A stretch of DNA of 12,239 bases, from positions 1-12,239 of the forward strand of contig JAMOUL010000087.1 in assembly GCA_027062035.1 (NCBI GenBank), in the 5' to 3' direction. The notes under the pieces are model-generated. The model worked only from the letters and a program-made list of their open reading frames with translations. It was not told the DNA's origin and did not search any database. This document shows positions 4,932 through 12,239 of this stretch, one piece after another (position 1 is the first letter of the stretch; every line of letters begins with the position of its first letter). Both the position numbers and the translations under genes were made by a program. This DNA comes from Candidatus Aminicenantota bacterium (GTDB lineage: Bacteria > Acidobacteriota > Aminicenantia > S016-38).

Positions 4932-7900
4932 CCTTTTACTTCCGCTTCCTCTTCTTTCCTTTCCCTTTCTTCTTCTCCTTCCAGCGTCTTATAGAACTGG
5001 AATCCAGTTCCAGCCGGAACAATTCTTCCAAGGATTACGTTTTCCTTTATTCCTCTGAGATGGTCTACCTTGCCATGAATTGCAGCTTCAGCAAGCACCT
5101 TTGATGTTTCCTGGAAGGAAGCTGCAGAAATAAAGCTCGGAGAATTAAGGGCGGCCCTCGAAATACCAAGCAGATGTGGTTTTCCTCTGGCGGGCTTTTT
5201 CCCCTCGGCAAGCATCTTCTCGTTAACCTTCTGAAATTCGTACTTGTCTATTATCTGACCAACTATAAAGTCTGTATCACCCACATCTTCTATAATTACC
5301 CATCTCAACATCTGCCTGATTATAACTTCAATGTGTTTGTCGTGAATTTTAACACCCTGAGGTCTGTAAACCTTCTGAACTTCCTTAAGCAAATACTGAG
5401 CCAGTTCCTTTTCACCGAGAACGTTAAGGATATCTCTCGGGTCGACGTGTCCCTCAATAAGCGGATCACCTGCTCTGACTCTATCGCCATCATGAACTAT
5501 AATGTGTACTCCCTTGGGTATCTTATATGACCTTTCCTCTTTGGTCGCTTCAGAAACCACCTTGATCACTCTCTGAGCAGCCTTGGTTTTCTTCTCTTCA
5601 AATTTAACGATTCCATCTATCTCTGAAATTATTGCCGGATTCTTGGGATGACGGGCTTCGAAAAGCTCTTCTGCCCTGGGAAGACCCTCGGTAATATCCT
5701 TGGTAGTGGCAATATCCTTGAGCTTTTTAACAAGGATCGTGCCCGGATATACTTTATCCCCTTCGTTGACTATCAGATGAGAATCAACTGGCAGCAGATA
5801 TGTTTTAAGAACCTTGCCCTTTTCATCCACAATGTGTATCTGGGGTTCCAGCTGCCTTCTCTTGGTTTCATCAAGGGGAAGGATTATCATTCTCTGAATC
5901 TTTCCTGTTATCTCATCCCTTTCTTCTACAAGGGTATCTTCGTTTATGTCCACGAACTTCACATAGCCTTCCACTTCAGCGATTATGGAGCTGGTGTAAG
6001 GATCCCACTCTGCAATGGGATCTCCCTTATGCACTTTCTGGCCATCCTTCACAAAGAGTTTTGAGCCGTGAACTATATTGTAATGGACCCTTTCCCTTCC
6101 CTTATGGTCGAGAAGTATTATCTTTCCAAGCCTTGTAACTACGATAAGGTTGCCTTCGGGGTCTACAACTGTCTTGAGATCCTGGAACTTAACTGTTCCG
6201 TCAATTTTTGCCACATGGCGATTCTGACCCTCTCCCTTCTTTGCGATTCCGCCCGTATGGAAGGTTCTCATGGTTAACTGAGTTCCCGGCTCTCCTATGG
6301 ACTGGGCGGCAATTATACCCACCGCTTCTCCTAACTCTACGAGTCCGCCTGTAGCCATGTTTCTACCATAGCACTTCTGACAAATTCCATGTTCTGCCTG
6401 ACAGGTGAGCACCGTCCTTACCCTTACCCTTTCTATTCCTGCCTCTATTATCCATCTTGCCTTGGTTTCGTCTATTTCTTCACCCTCTTTAACTATTATC
6501 TCTCCAGTCTCAGGATCCTTTATGTCCTCCATCGAAATTCTTCCCAGGATCCTGTCTTCGAGGGGTTCTATTATCTTTCCATTCTCTTCAATATCTGTAA
6601 GCTCCAGTCCATCTATGGTTCCACAATCCTCCGTTGTAATGGTCACATCCTGGGCTACATCCACTATCCTCCTGGTCAGATAACCGGACTTGGAGGTCTT
6701 CAGTGCGGTATCAGCCAATCCCTTCCTGGCACCATGGGTTGATATAAAGTACTGAGCAACAGAAAGTCCCTCACGGAAATTACTTGTAATGGGTGTTTCT
6801 ATAACCTCACCTGAGGGTTTCGCCATAAGTCCACGTATTCCGGCCAGCTGACTGATCTGGTCCTTACTACCCCTGGCTCCGGTCTCAGACATCAGATAAA
6901 GTGGGTTGATTTTACCCTTCTTACTGTCTTCGGCCATAGCCTCGAACATCCTGTTTCTGATCTTTTCGGTAACCTCATGCCAGATATCAGAAAGTTTATT
7001 CAGCCTTTCCCCCTTGGTGATTGAACCTTCAAGATATTCTGCCTCAACCTTCATAACTTCCTTCTGCGCCTTGGAAACAAGCTTTTCCTTTTCGGGGGGA
7101 ACGATCATGTCATCTATTCCAATGGAAATTCCGCTTATGGTAGCGTATTTAAAGCCTATTTCCTTGAGGCGATCGAGGAGGTCAACTGTAAAATCAAGGC
7201 CAAAACGCAGATAGGAATAATATATTAGATTTGCTATTCCCTTCTTCTTAAGAAAGCCATTGATAAAGGGCATCCCTTCTGGCATGGCATCGTTAAAGAT
7301 AACCCTGCCCACTGTGGTTGTAATTAACTGGGATTTTACGTTCTGAAGTCTTGTATTTAGAACGTCCTGATCATCCTCCACATTGGCTGTAAGGTCAAGA
7401 TATTCTCCTGTGTAACGCAGATATATCGGGGCATTCAGATGAACCTTGCCAAGATCATAAGCAAGGAGAACTTCATAAATAGAGTTAAAGCTCTTGCCGG
7501 CACCCTTAACATTGGGCCTTTCAAGGGTAAGATAGGAAATTCCAAGAACCATATCCTGGGTGGGGGTGGCAAGCGGCTTTCCATGAGCAGGTGAAAGTAT
7601 GTTTCTGGAGGAAAGCATGAGCAAAAGGGATTCTGCCTGGGCCTCCATAGAGATGGGTACGTGAACTGCCATCTGGTCACCGTCGAAGTCTGCATTAAAA
7701 GCAGGGCACACGAGGGGATGAATTCTTATGGCTTTACCCTCTATAAGCACAGGCTCAAAGGCCTGAATGCCAAGCCTGTGAAGGGTTGGGGCACGGTTTA
7801 AAAGTATGGGATGTTCTCTTACCACCTCATCAAGGGCGTCCCAGACCTCAGGTCTCTCCTGTTCTATCCATTCCTCAGCTACCTTCACAGTGGTCACCAG

Positions 7901-9088
7901 CCCATCCTTTTCAAGTTTATGAGCTATAAAGGGTTTGAAAAGCTCAAGGGCCATTTTCTTGGGAAGACCTGCCTGATGAAGTTTGAGTTCAGGTCCAACC
8001 ACTATGACAGACCTTCCGGAGAAATCCACCCTTTTTCCAAGGAGGTTCTGACGGAATCTTCCCTGTTTTCCCCTGAGGTTATCGCTTAAGGACTTAAATG
8101 GCTTTCTATGCTGGTTGGTCTGCGGTCTTGTCAGCTTGGAATTATCAAAGAGGGCATCCACCGCCTGCTGTAGAAGCCTTTTCTCATTCCTGAGAATAAG
8201 CTCCGGAGAATTAGCGTCTATCATCTTCTTGAGCCTGTTATTTCTGTTTATTACCCTCTTGTAAAGTTCGTTAAGGTCAGCATTTCCGAACCTTCCTCCA
8301 TCAAGCTTTACCAGGGGACGCAGGTCAGGGGGAAGCACGGGGATAACATCCATTATCATCCATTCAGGCTTCACTCCGCTTTCATTAAATCCCTTAAGGA
8401 GGGAAAGCCTTTTGGAAATCTTCTTCAGCTTCTGCTGGTTTTTCTCCTTAAGCATGGCCTCGCGAAGCTTTTCAACTTCCTCCTCCACGTTCACAGCAGC
8501 AAGGAGTTCCTTTAGAGCTTCTGCTCCCATTCCAACTCTGAAGGATTCGGGATCCCCACCGGCCTCTATAACCTTCTGGGTAACCTGTTCAAGTTCGTCT
8601 TCTGTAAGGGTCTGCTTGTACTTCAGTCCGGTTAATTTGGGGTCTCCTGGATCAAGAACCACATACTTATCGTAAACAACTATCCTTTCTATTTCCTTTC
8701 CAGGAATATCGAGTACCAATCCTATTCTGCTTGGGGGCCCCTTATAATACCAGATATGGGCAACAGGGGCTGCGAGTTCTATATGTCCGAGTCTTTCCCT
8801 TCTTACTTCCTTTACTGTTACCTCAACGCCACATTTTTCACAAATTGTGCCCTTATGCTTCTTCTTTTTATATTTCCCGCAAAGGCACTGATAATCCTGG
8901 ATGGGCCCGAATATCCTGGCGCAGAAGAGCCCATCCCTTTCGGGTTTATGGGTTCTATAGTTTATTGTTTCGGGTTTCTTTACTTCCCCGTAGGACCAGT
9001 TTCTTATGTCTTCGGGAGATGCCAATCTTATCTTAATGGCATCAAAGTCCATTATGGTCATCTCCCTGAGCTGTAAGCCCTTTTTCAT
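4928..9088 (-). CDS. rpoC: DNA-directed RNA polymerase subunit beta'
   Basis: This is the catalytic largest subunit of bacterial RNA polymerase, complete at 1386 residues (E. coli 1407). Landmarks: zinc-binding C68, C70, C83 and C86; the NLLGKRVDFSGRSV region (about 348-361); the active-site NADFDGD (465-471), whose Asp 467, 469 and 471 bind the catalytic Mg2+; the bridge-helix region ARKGLADTALKTSKSGYLTRR (about 786-806); the second zinc site C821, C895, C902 and C905; the trigger loop beginning QLTMRTFHTGGI (about 936-947); and a C-terminal GISRAALNSPSFISAASFQET segment. Between about 951 and 1128 (5705-6238) the trigger loop is split by a roughly 180-residue insert alignable with E. coli SI3 (two sandwich-barrel hybrid motifs). 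The protein ends in a Glu/Lys/Arg-rich tail. The ATG follows rpoB by 13 bp and has a very strong GGGAGGAGGGG ribosome binding site. The rpoBC pair is transcribed leftward. Confidence 0.99.
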   Translation of the reverse strand: MKKGLQLREMTIMDFDAIKIRLASPEDIRNWSYGEVKKPETINYRTHKPERDGLFCARIFGPIQDYQCLCGKYKKKKHKGTICEKCGVEVTVKEVRRERLGHIELAAPVAHIWYYKGPPSRIGLVLDIPGKEIERIVVYDKYVVLDPGDPKLTGLKYKQTLTEDELEQVTQKVIEAGGDPESFRVGMGAEALKELLAAVNVEEEVEKLREAMLKEKNQQKLKKISKRLSLLKGFNESGVKPEWMIMDVIPVLPPDLRPLVKLDGGRFGNADLNELYKRVINRNNRLKKMIDANSPELILRNEKRLLQQAVDALFDNSKLTRPQTNQHRKPFKSLSDNLRGKQGRFRQNLLGKRVDFSGRSVIVVGPELKLHQAGLPKKMALELFKPFIAHKLEKDGLVTTVKVAEEWIEQERPEVWDALDEVVREHPILLNRAPTLHRLGIQAFEPVLIEGKAIRIHPLVCPAFNADFDGDQMAVHVPISMEAQAESLLLMLSSRNILSPAHGKPLATPTQDMVLGISYLTLERPNVKGAGKSFNSIYEVLLAYDLGKVHLNAPIYLRYTGEYLDLTANVEDDQDVLNTRLQNVKSQLITTTVGRVIFNDAMPEGMPFINGFLKKKGIANLIYYSYLRFGLDFTVDLLDRLKEIGFKYATISGISIGIDDMIVPPEKEKLVSKAQKEVMKVEAEYLEGSITKGERLNKLSDIWHEVTEKIRNRMFEAMAEDSKKGKINPLYLMSETGARGSKDQISQLAGIRGLMAKPSGEVIETPITSNFREGLSVAQYFISTHGARKGLADTALKTSKSGYLTRRIVDVAQDVTITTEDCGTIDGLELTDIEENGKIIEPLEDRILGRISMEDIKDPETGEIIVKEGEEIDETKARWIIEAGIERVRVRTVLTCQAEHGICQKCYGRNMATGGLVELGEAVGIIAAQSIGEPGTQLTMRTFHTGGIAKKGEGQNRHVAKIDGTVKFQDLKTVVDPEGNLIVVTRLGKIILLDHKGRERVHYNIVHGSKLFVKDGQKVHKGDPIAEWDPYTSSIIAEVEGYVKFVDINEDTLVEERDEITGKIQRMIILPLDETKRRQLEPQIHIVDEKGKVLKTYLLPVDSHLIVNEGDKVYPGTILVKKLKDIATTKDITEGLPRAEELFEARHPKNPAIISEIDGIVKFEEKKTKAAQRVIKVVSEATKEERSYKIPKGVHIIVHDGDRVRAGDPLIEGHVDPRDILNVLGEKELAQYLLKEVQKVYRPQGVKIHDKHIEVIIRQMLRWVIIEDVGDTDFIVGQIIDKYEFQKVNEKMLAEGKKPARGKPHLLGISRAALNSPSFISAASFQETSKVLAEAAIHGKVDHLRGIKENVILGRIVPAGTGFQFYKTLEGEEERERKEEEAEVKG

Positions 9089-9101
9089 GCCCCTCCTCCC
9101 T
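9089..9101 (-). promoter_or_regulatory. rpoB-rpoC spacer with a strong ribosome binding site
   Basis: The 13-bp gap between the rpoB stop and rpoC ATG is almost wholly GGGAGGAGGGG on the minus strand. It offers two overlapping anti-Shine-Dalgarno matches just before the ATG. There is no room for a promoter or terminator, so the two genes are cotranscribed. Confidence 0.8.
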
Positions 9102-12100
9102 TTAAATCTTTATATCCAATTTTCTTTTCCGCCTTCTTTTCCGTACAGAAAGAAGGTCCACATCTATACCCAGAGCCTGAAGTTCTCTGACTATTACATT
9201 AACCGAGGATGGGAGACCGGGTGTAAATGTAAGTTTTCCATTTATTATTCCTTCATAGAGCTTTTCCCTTCCCTTAACGTCATCGGACTTTGCCGTCAGC
9301 ATCTCATGGAGGGCAAAGGCAGCACCATAGGCTTCCAGCGCCCAGACTTCCATCTCTCCAAGACGCTGACCTCCAAACCTCGCCTTTCCCCCAAGGGGCT
9401 GACGGGTAACAAGTGCGTATGGTCCGGTGGAACGGGCGTGAATTTTATCATCCACAAGGTGATTCAGTTTCATCATGTACATATAACCCACAGTTGCTTC
9501 TTCCATGAAATCTTCGCCGGTTCTTCCATCTCTGAGTTTTATCTTTCCGTTTCTGGGAAGACCTGCCTGAGCGAGAAGGTCCTTTATTTCTTCCTCTGAT
9601 GCTCCATCAAACACTGGAGTGGATATATAAATGCCAAGGGCCTTGGCTGCCCACCCCAGATGGGTCTCAAGTATCTGCCCCACATTCATACGGGAAGGAA
9701 CTCCAAGAGGATTAAGAACCACATCCACAGGGGTACCATCGGGAAGGAACGGCATATCTTCCTCGGGAAGGATTATTGAAACAACCCCTTTATTACCGTG
9801 TCTTCCGGACATTTTATCCCCGATCTGTATCTTCCTCTTGGAGGCGATATACACCTTGGCAACCTTTCTTACTCCAGCAGGCAAATCCTCTCCTGCCTTT
9901 ATCAACCTGATCTTCTCTTCCAGAGCCTCCTTGAGACCTATAATCTGGCGTTCAACCTTTTCCTCTATATCTGCAATTATTCTCTCTCTTTCTGGATTGG
10001 GTTTAAGCTTGAGCTTTTTGATGTAGTAGAAGGGAAGTTTATCCAGAATTTCGCCATCGAGTTTTGTACCCTTTTTAAGAAGAACCTTATTGGTAGTAGC
10101 ATCAATGAGATTGGCCTGAATTTCTTCTCCTCTGATGATTTCCTTTATTCGACGTTCCTTCTCCATCTGAAGAATTCTGATTTCGTCTTCAAGGTTCTTT
10201 TTCAACTTGGAAATCTCCATTTCCTCAATGGCTTTAGCCCTTTCGTCCTTTTCTCCGCCTCTTCTGGTAAAGAGTTTAACGTCTATTACAACTCCTTCTG
10301 TTCCAGGAGGACATCTAAGGGATTCGTCCTTCTTATCAAGCGCCTTTTCGCCAAATATGGCAATTATAAGTTTCTCTTCCGGTGTTAGCTGAGTTTCTTC
10401 CTTGGGGGCAACCTTTCCCACCAGAATATCACCTGGCTTTACCTTGGTTCCTATCCTGACAATTCCTGAAGCATCCAGATTTTTAAGTTTGGATTCCGGC
10501 ACCTCTGGAATTTCCCTTGTGAATTCCTCTGGTCCCAGTTTTGTATCCCTTGCCTCTACTGTGAACTCCTCGATGTGGATGGAAGTGTAAACATCCTCTT
10601 TGACAAGCCTTTCGCTTATGACTATGGCGTCTTCGTAGTTGTATCCCCTCCATGGCATAAATGCAACAAGCACGTTCCTGCCAAGGGCAAGTTCTCCCTG
10701 CTCAGTAGCAGGACCATCAGCTATAACCTGACCTTTCCTCACGTATTGTCCCTTCTTAACTATCGGCTTCTGATTTATCGTTGTCTTGGAATTGGACCTT
10801 TTGTATTTCTTCAACGTATAAAGATCAGCTCCTATGTCATGTTTCTCCAGCTCCTCACCTGTAACTCTGATAATGATCCTTTCGCCATCCACATGTTCAA
10901 CAACACCACTCCTTTTTGCAATGATTGTAGCCCCTGAATCTCTTGCAACAACCTTCTCCATTCCTGTACCCACAATAGGTGCCTCTGGTTTAACAAGAGG
11001 AACCGCCTGTCTTTGCATATTGGAGCCCATAAGAGCCCTGTTAGCATCGTCATGTTCAAGGAATGGAATAAGGGAAGCAGCGACCGAAACAACCTGCACT
11101 GGAGCAAGGTCTACAAAGTCAACCTCTTCTCTCTTTATAATTTTGAATTCCCCGAATTTCCTTCCACTTACATATTCATCCAGAAGTTCTCCCTTCTCGT
11201 TTATCCTGACATTAGCCTGAGCTATATTGTACTTTCTCTCTTCCCAGACAGTAAGATAAAAGAGGTAGGGTTTAAACCTGGGGGGTGTTTTCCCCTTAGA
11301 TTTAAGTTTGTTTACAACGGGGATAAGTTCGTCTTCTTTTACCCTGTCTCCGATCTTATAATCTGAATCTCCGGGGTGAGTTATTTCGTAGTAATTTATT
11401 ATTCTACCGTTTTCTACCTTTCTATAAGGGGTCTCAATGAATCCATATTCATTGACCCTGGCATAGGTGGTTAGAGAAACTATAAGTCCTATATTCTGAC
11501 CTTCCGGTGTTTCTATAGGACATATCCTCCCATAATGAGAGGAATGGACGTCTCTCACCTCAAATCCAGAGGTCTTTCTCTTGAGACCTCCAGGACCCAG
11601 GGCAGATAACCTTCTCTTATGGGTTATCTCACTCAGAGGATTGGTTTGATCCATAAACTGTGAGAGCTGCGAGGTGGTAAAGTAATCCATAAGATAAGCC
11701 ATAGCTGGTCTTGGAGTAACAACATCTGCCGGCGTCATCTGTAGAGGATCAGGGAATGTGGTAAGTTTGTCCACAAGGGTTCTCTCCATCCTCTTTAGCC
11801 CCATTCTGAAGGCATTTTCCACCTGTTCTCCCACAGGTCTTACCCTTCTGTTAGCGAGACTATCGATATCGTCAAGGTAATAAACAGAATCCCAGCGACC
11901 TTTCCTCTGACGGAGTTTCAGCAGATACTTGATTATTGCTATGTAATCGTCAAGGCTCAGCAACGGATCATCCAGTGGAGAATTAAGTCCCAGTCTTATA
12001 TTTACCTTATATTTACCAACCCTCTGGAAATGGAATCTCTGAGGATCAAGGAAAAGGGAACGAAAATACGCCCTTGCACTTTCCTTCGTGGGGGTTTCTC

Positions 12101-12239
12101 CGGGACGAAGTCTCTTAAATATTTCGATAAAGGCACTTACCCTGTCAAAGGCCTTATCCTTGGATAGAGTGGTGGAAATCAGATGATCAAGCTCGTCTTT
12201 GTGGGGGAAGAAAACCTTGAAGGGTTTTCCCAGCTTTGA
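9102..12239 (-). CDS. rpoB: DNA-directed RNA polymerase subunit beta; 5' end beyond window edge
   Basis: This is the second-largest catalytic subunit of RNA polymerase. The frame is open to the right edge, giving 1045 codons and a stop (TAA, 9102-9104). By alignment with E. coli beta about 320 N-terminal residues are missing. The TTG at 11963 is internal, not a start: upstream in the same frame lie conserved segments such as KRLRPGETPTKESARAYF. The rifampicin region (11598-11672) reads SQLSQFMDQTNPLSEITHKR then RLSAL, keeping the residues equivalent to E. coli Q513, D516, H526, R529, S531 and L533. Next come GRICPIETPEGQNIGL, the dimer-contact MPWRGYNYEDA, a Lys/Glu-rich coiled-coil insert (9864-10271) collinear with E. 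coli SI2, and GDKMSGRHGNKGVVS, whose two lysines (9813-9815 and 9789-9791) match E. coli K1065 and K1073. The C-terminus ends in a basic RKRRRKRK tail. Confidence 0.99.
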   Translation of the reverse strand, partial: SKLGKPFKVFFPHKDELDHLISTTLSKDKAFDRVSAFIEIFKRLRPGETPTKESARAYFRSLFLDPQRFHFQRVGKYKVNIRLGLNSPLDDPLLSLDDYIAIIKYLLKLRQRKGRWDSVYYLDDIDSLANRRVRPVGEQVENAFRMGLKRMERTLVDKLTTFPDPLQMTPADVVTPRPAMAYLMDYFTTSQLSQFMDQTNPLSEITHKRRLSALGPGGLKRKTSGFEVRDVHSSHYGRICPIETPEGQNIGLIVSLTTYARVNEYGFIETPYRKVENGRIINYYEITHPGDSDYKIGDRVKEDELIPVVNKLKSKGKTPPRFKPYLFYLTVWEERKYNIAQANVRINEKGELLDEYVSGRKFGEFKIIKREEVDFVDLAPVQVVSVAASLIPFLEHDDANRALMGSNMQRQAVPLVKPEAPIVGTGMEKVVARDSGATIIAKRSGVVEHVDGERIIIRVTGEELEKHDIGADLYTLKKYKRSNSKTTINQKPIVKKGQYVRKGQVIADGPATEQGELALGRNVLVAFMPWRGYNYEDAIVISERLVKEDVYTSIHIEEFTVEARDTKLGPEEFTREIPEVPESKLKNLDASGIVRIGTKVKPGDILVGKVAPKEETQLTPEEKLIIAIFGEKALDKKDESLRCPPGTEGVVIDVKLFTRRGGEKDERAKAIEEMEISKLKKNLEDEIRILQMEKERRIKEIIRGEEIQANLIDATTNKVLLKKGTKLDGEILDKLPFYYIKKLKLKPNPERERIIADIEEKVERQIIGLKEALEEKIRLIKAGEDLPAGVRKVAKVYIASKRKIQIGDKMSGRHGNKGVVSIILPEEDMPFLPDGTPVDVVLNPLGVPSRMNVGQILETHLGWAAKALGIYISTPVFDGASEEEIKDLLAQAGLPRNGKIKLRDGRTGEDFMEEATVGYMYMMKLNHLVDDKIHARSTGPYALVTRQPLGGKARFGGQRLGEMEVWALEAYGAAFALHEMLTAKSDDVKGREKLYEGIINGKLTFTPGLPSSVNVIVRELQALGIDVDLLSVRKRRRKRKLDIKI

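Noticed and set aside
9006..10388. Rightward open frames opposite rpoB and the rpoB-rpoC junction
   Set aside because: They are shadows of rpoB codon bias, with no domain signal and no ribosome binding site and conserved-residue support.
11598..11672. Rifampicin-resistance substitution in RpoB
   Set aside because: All main positions carry the susceptible-type residue; the I530L and N518T equivalents are common natural variation.
9102..11963. Reading rpoB as starting at 11963
   Set aside because: The codon there is TTG (Leu) inside a conserved region. The frame stays open to the window edge and the upstream residues match RpoB.

Overview
The window looks like a piece of a bacterial chromosome of moderate GC content, by eye a little above 40 %. 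The proteins are rich in Lys, Glu and Ile, and AGA/AGG (Arg) and ATA (Ile) codons are common. Both traits fit a thermophilic or anaerobic bacterium, but this is inference. The RNA polymerase genes carry two large lineage-specific inserts that are collinear with the E. coli proteins: the coiled-coil insert of beta (SI2) and the trigger-loop insert of beta' (SI3). This points to a diderm lineage in the broad Proteobacteria/Acidobacteria-like part of the tree rather than Firmicutes or Actinobacteria. I cannot name a phylum from the sequence.

Left part (1-2363, minus strand): three tightly packed genes in the order hydB, hydG, hydD, with hydD running off the left edge. They encode the electron-transfer and small subunits of a cytoplasmic NAD(P)-linked [NiFe]-hydrogenase of the sulfhydrogenase (group 3b) type. 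The catalytic large subunit (hydA) would be expected just beyond position 1. Electrons would pass from the NiFe site in the large subunit through HydD (Fe-S), HydB (two 4Fe-4S clusters) and HydG (2Fe-2S and FAD) to NAD(P). The small subunit has an Asp where the canonical second cluster cysteine is expected, the most specific molecular oddity here.

Middle (2364-2491): a 128-bp AT-rich divergent intergenic region with a good sigma-70-type promoter for hydB, a perfect TATAAT for the rightward gene, and a TTAGAA-AA-TTCTAA inverted repeat between the two. The rightward gene (2492-3055) encodes an unrecognised exported protein with a TPR-like helical segment and a beta-rich C-terminal domain. It ends 4 bp from the convergent gene on its right.

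Right part (3060-12239, minus strand): rpoB (5' end off the right edge), rpoC, an exported AlkP-superfamily phosphodiesterase/phosphohydrolase, and a divergent CDP-alcohol phosphatidyltransferase, all transcribed leftward. The phosphohydrolase starts at a TTG that overlaps the rpoC stop codon by 4 bases. Two envelope or phospholipid-type genes therefore occupy the place where rpsL-rpsG-fusA follow rpoC in many bacteria.

There are no RNA genes, mobile elements, CRISPR arrays or clear intrinsic terminators. No stretch longer than 300 bp lacks a gene. I see no wholly new system; the points worth a second look are the altered HydD cluster motif, the rpoBC-linked lipid/phosphohydrolase pair, and the shared regulatory region.
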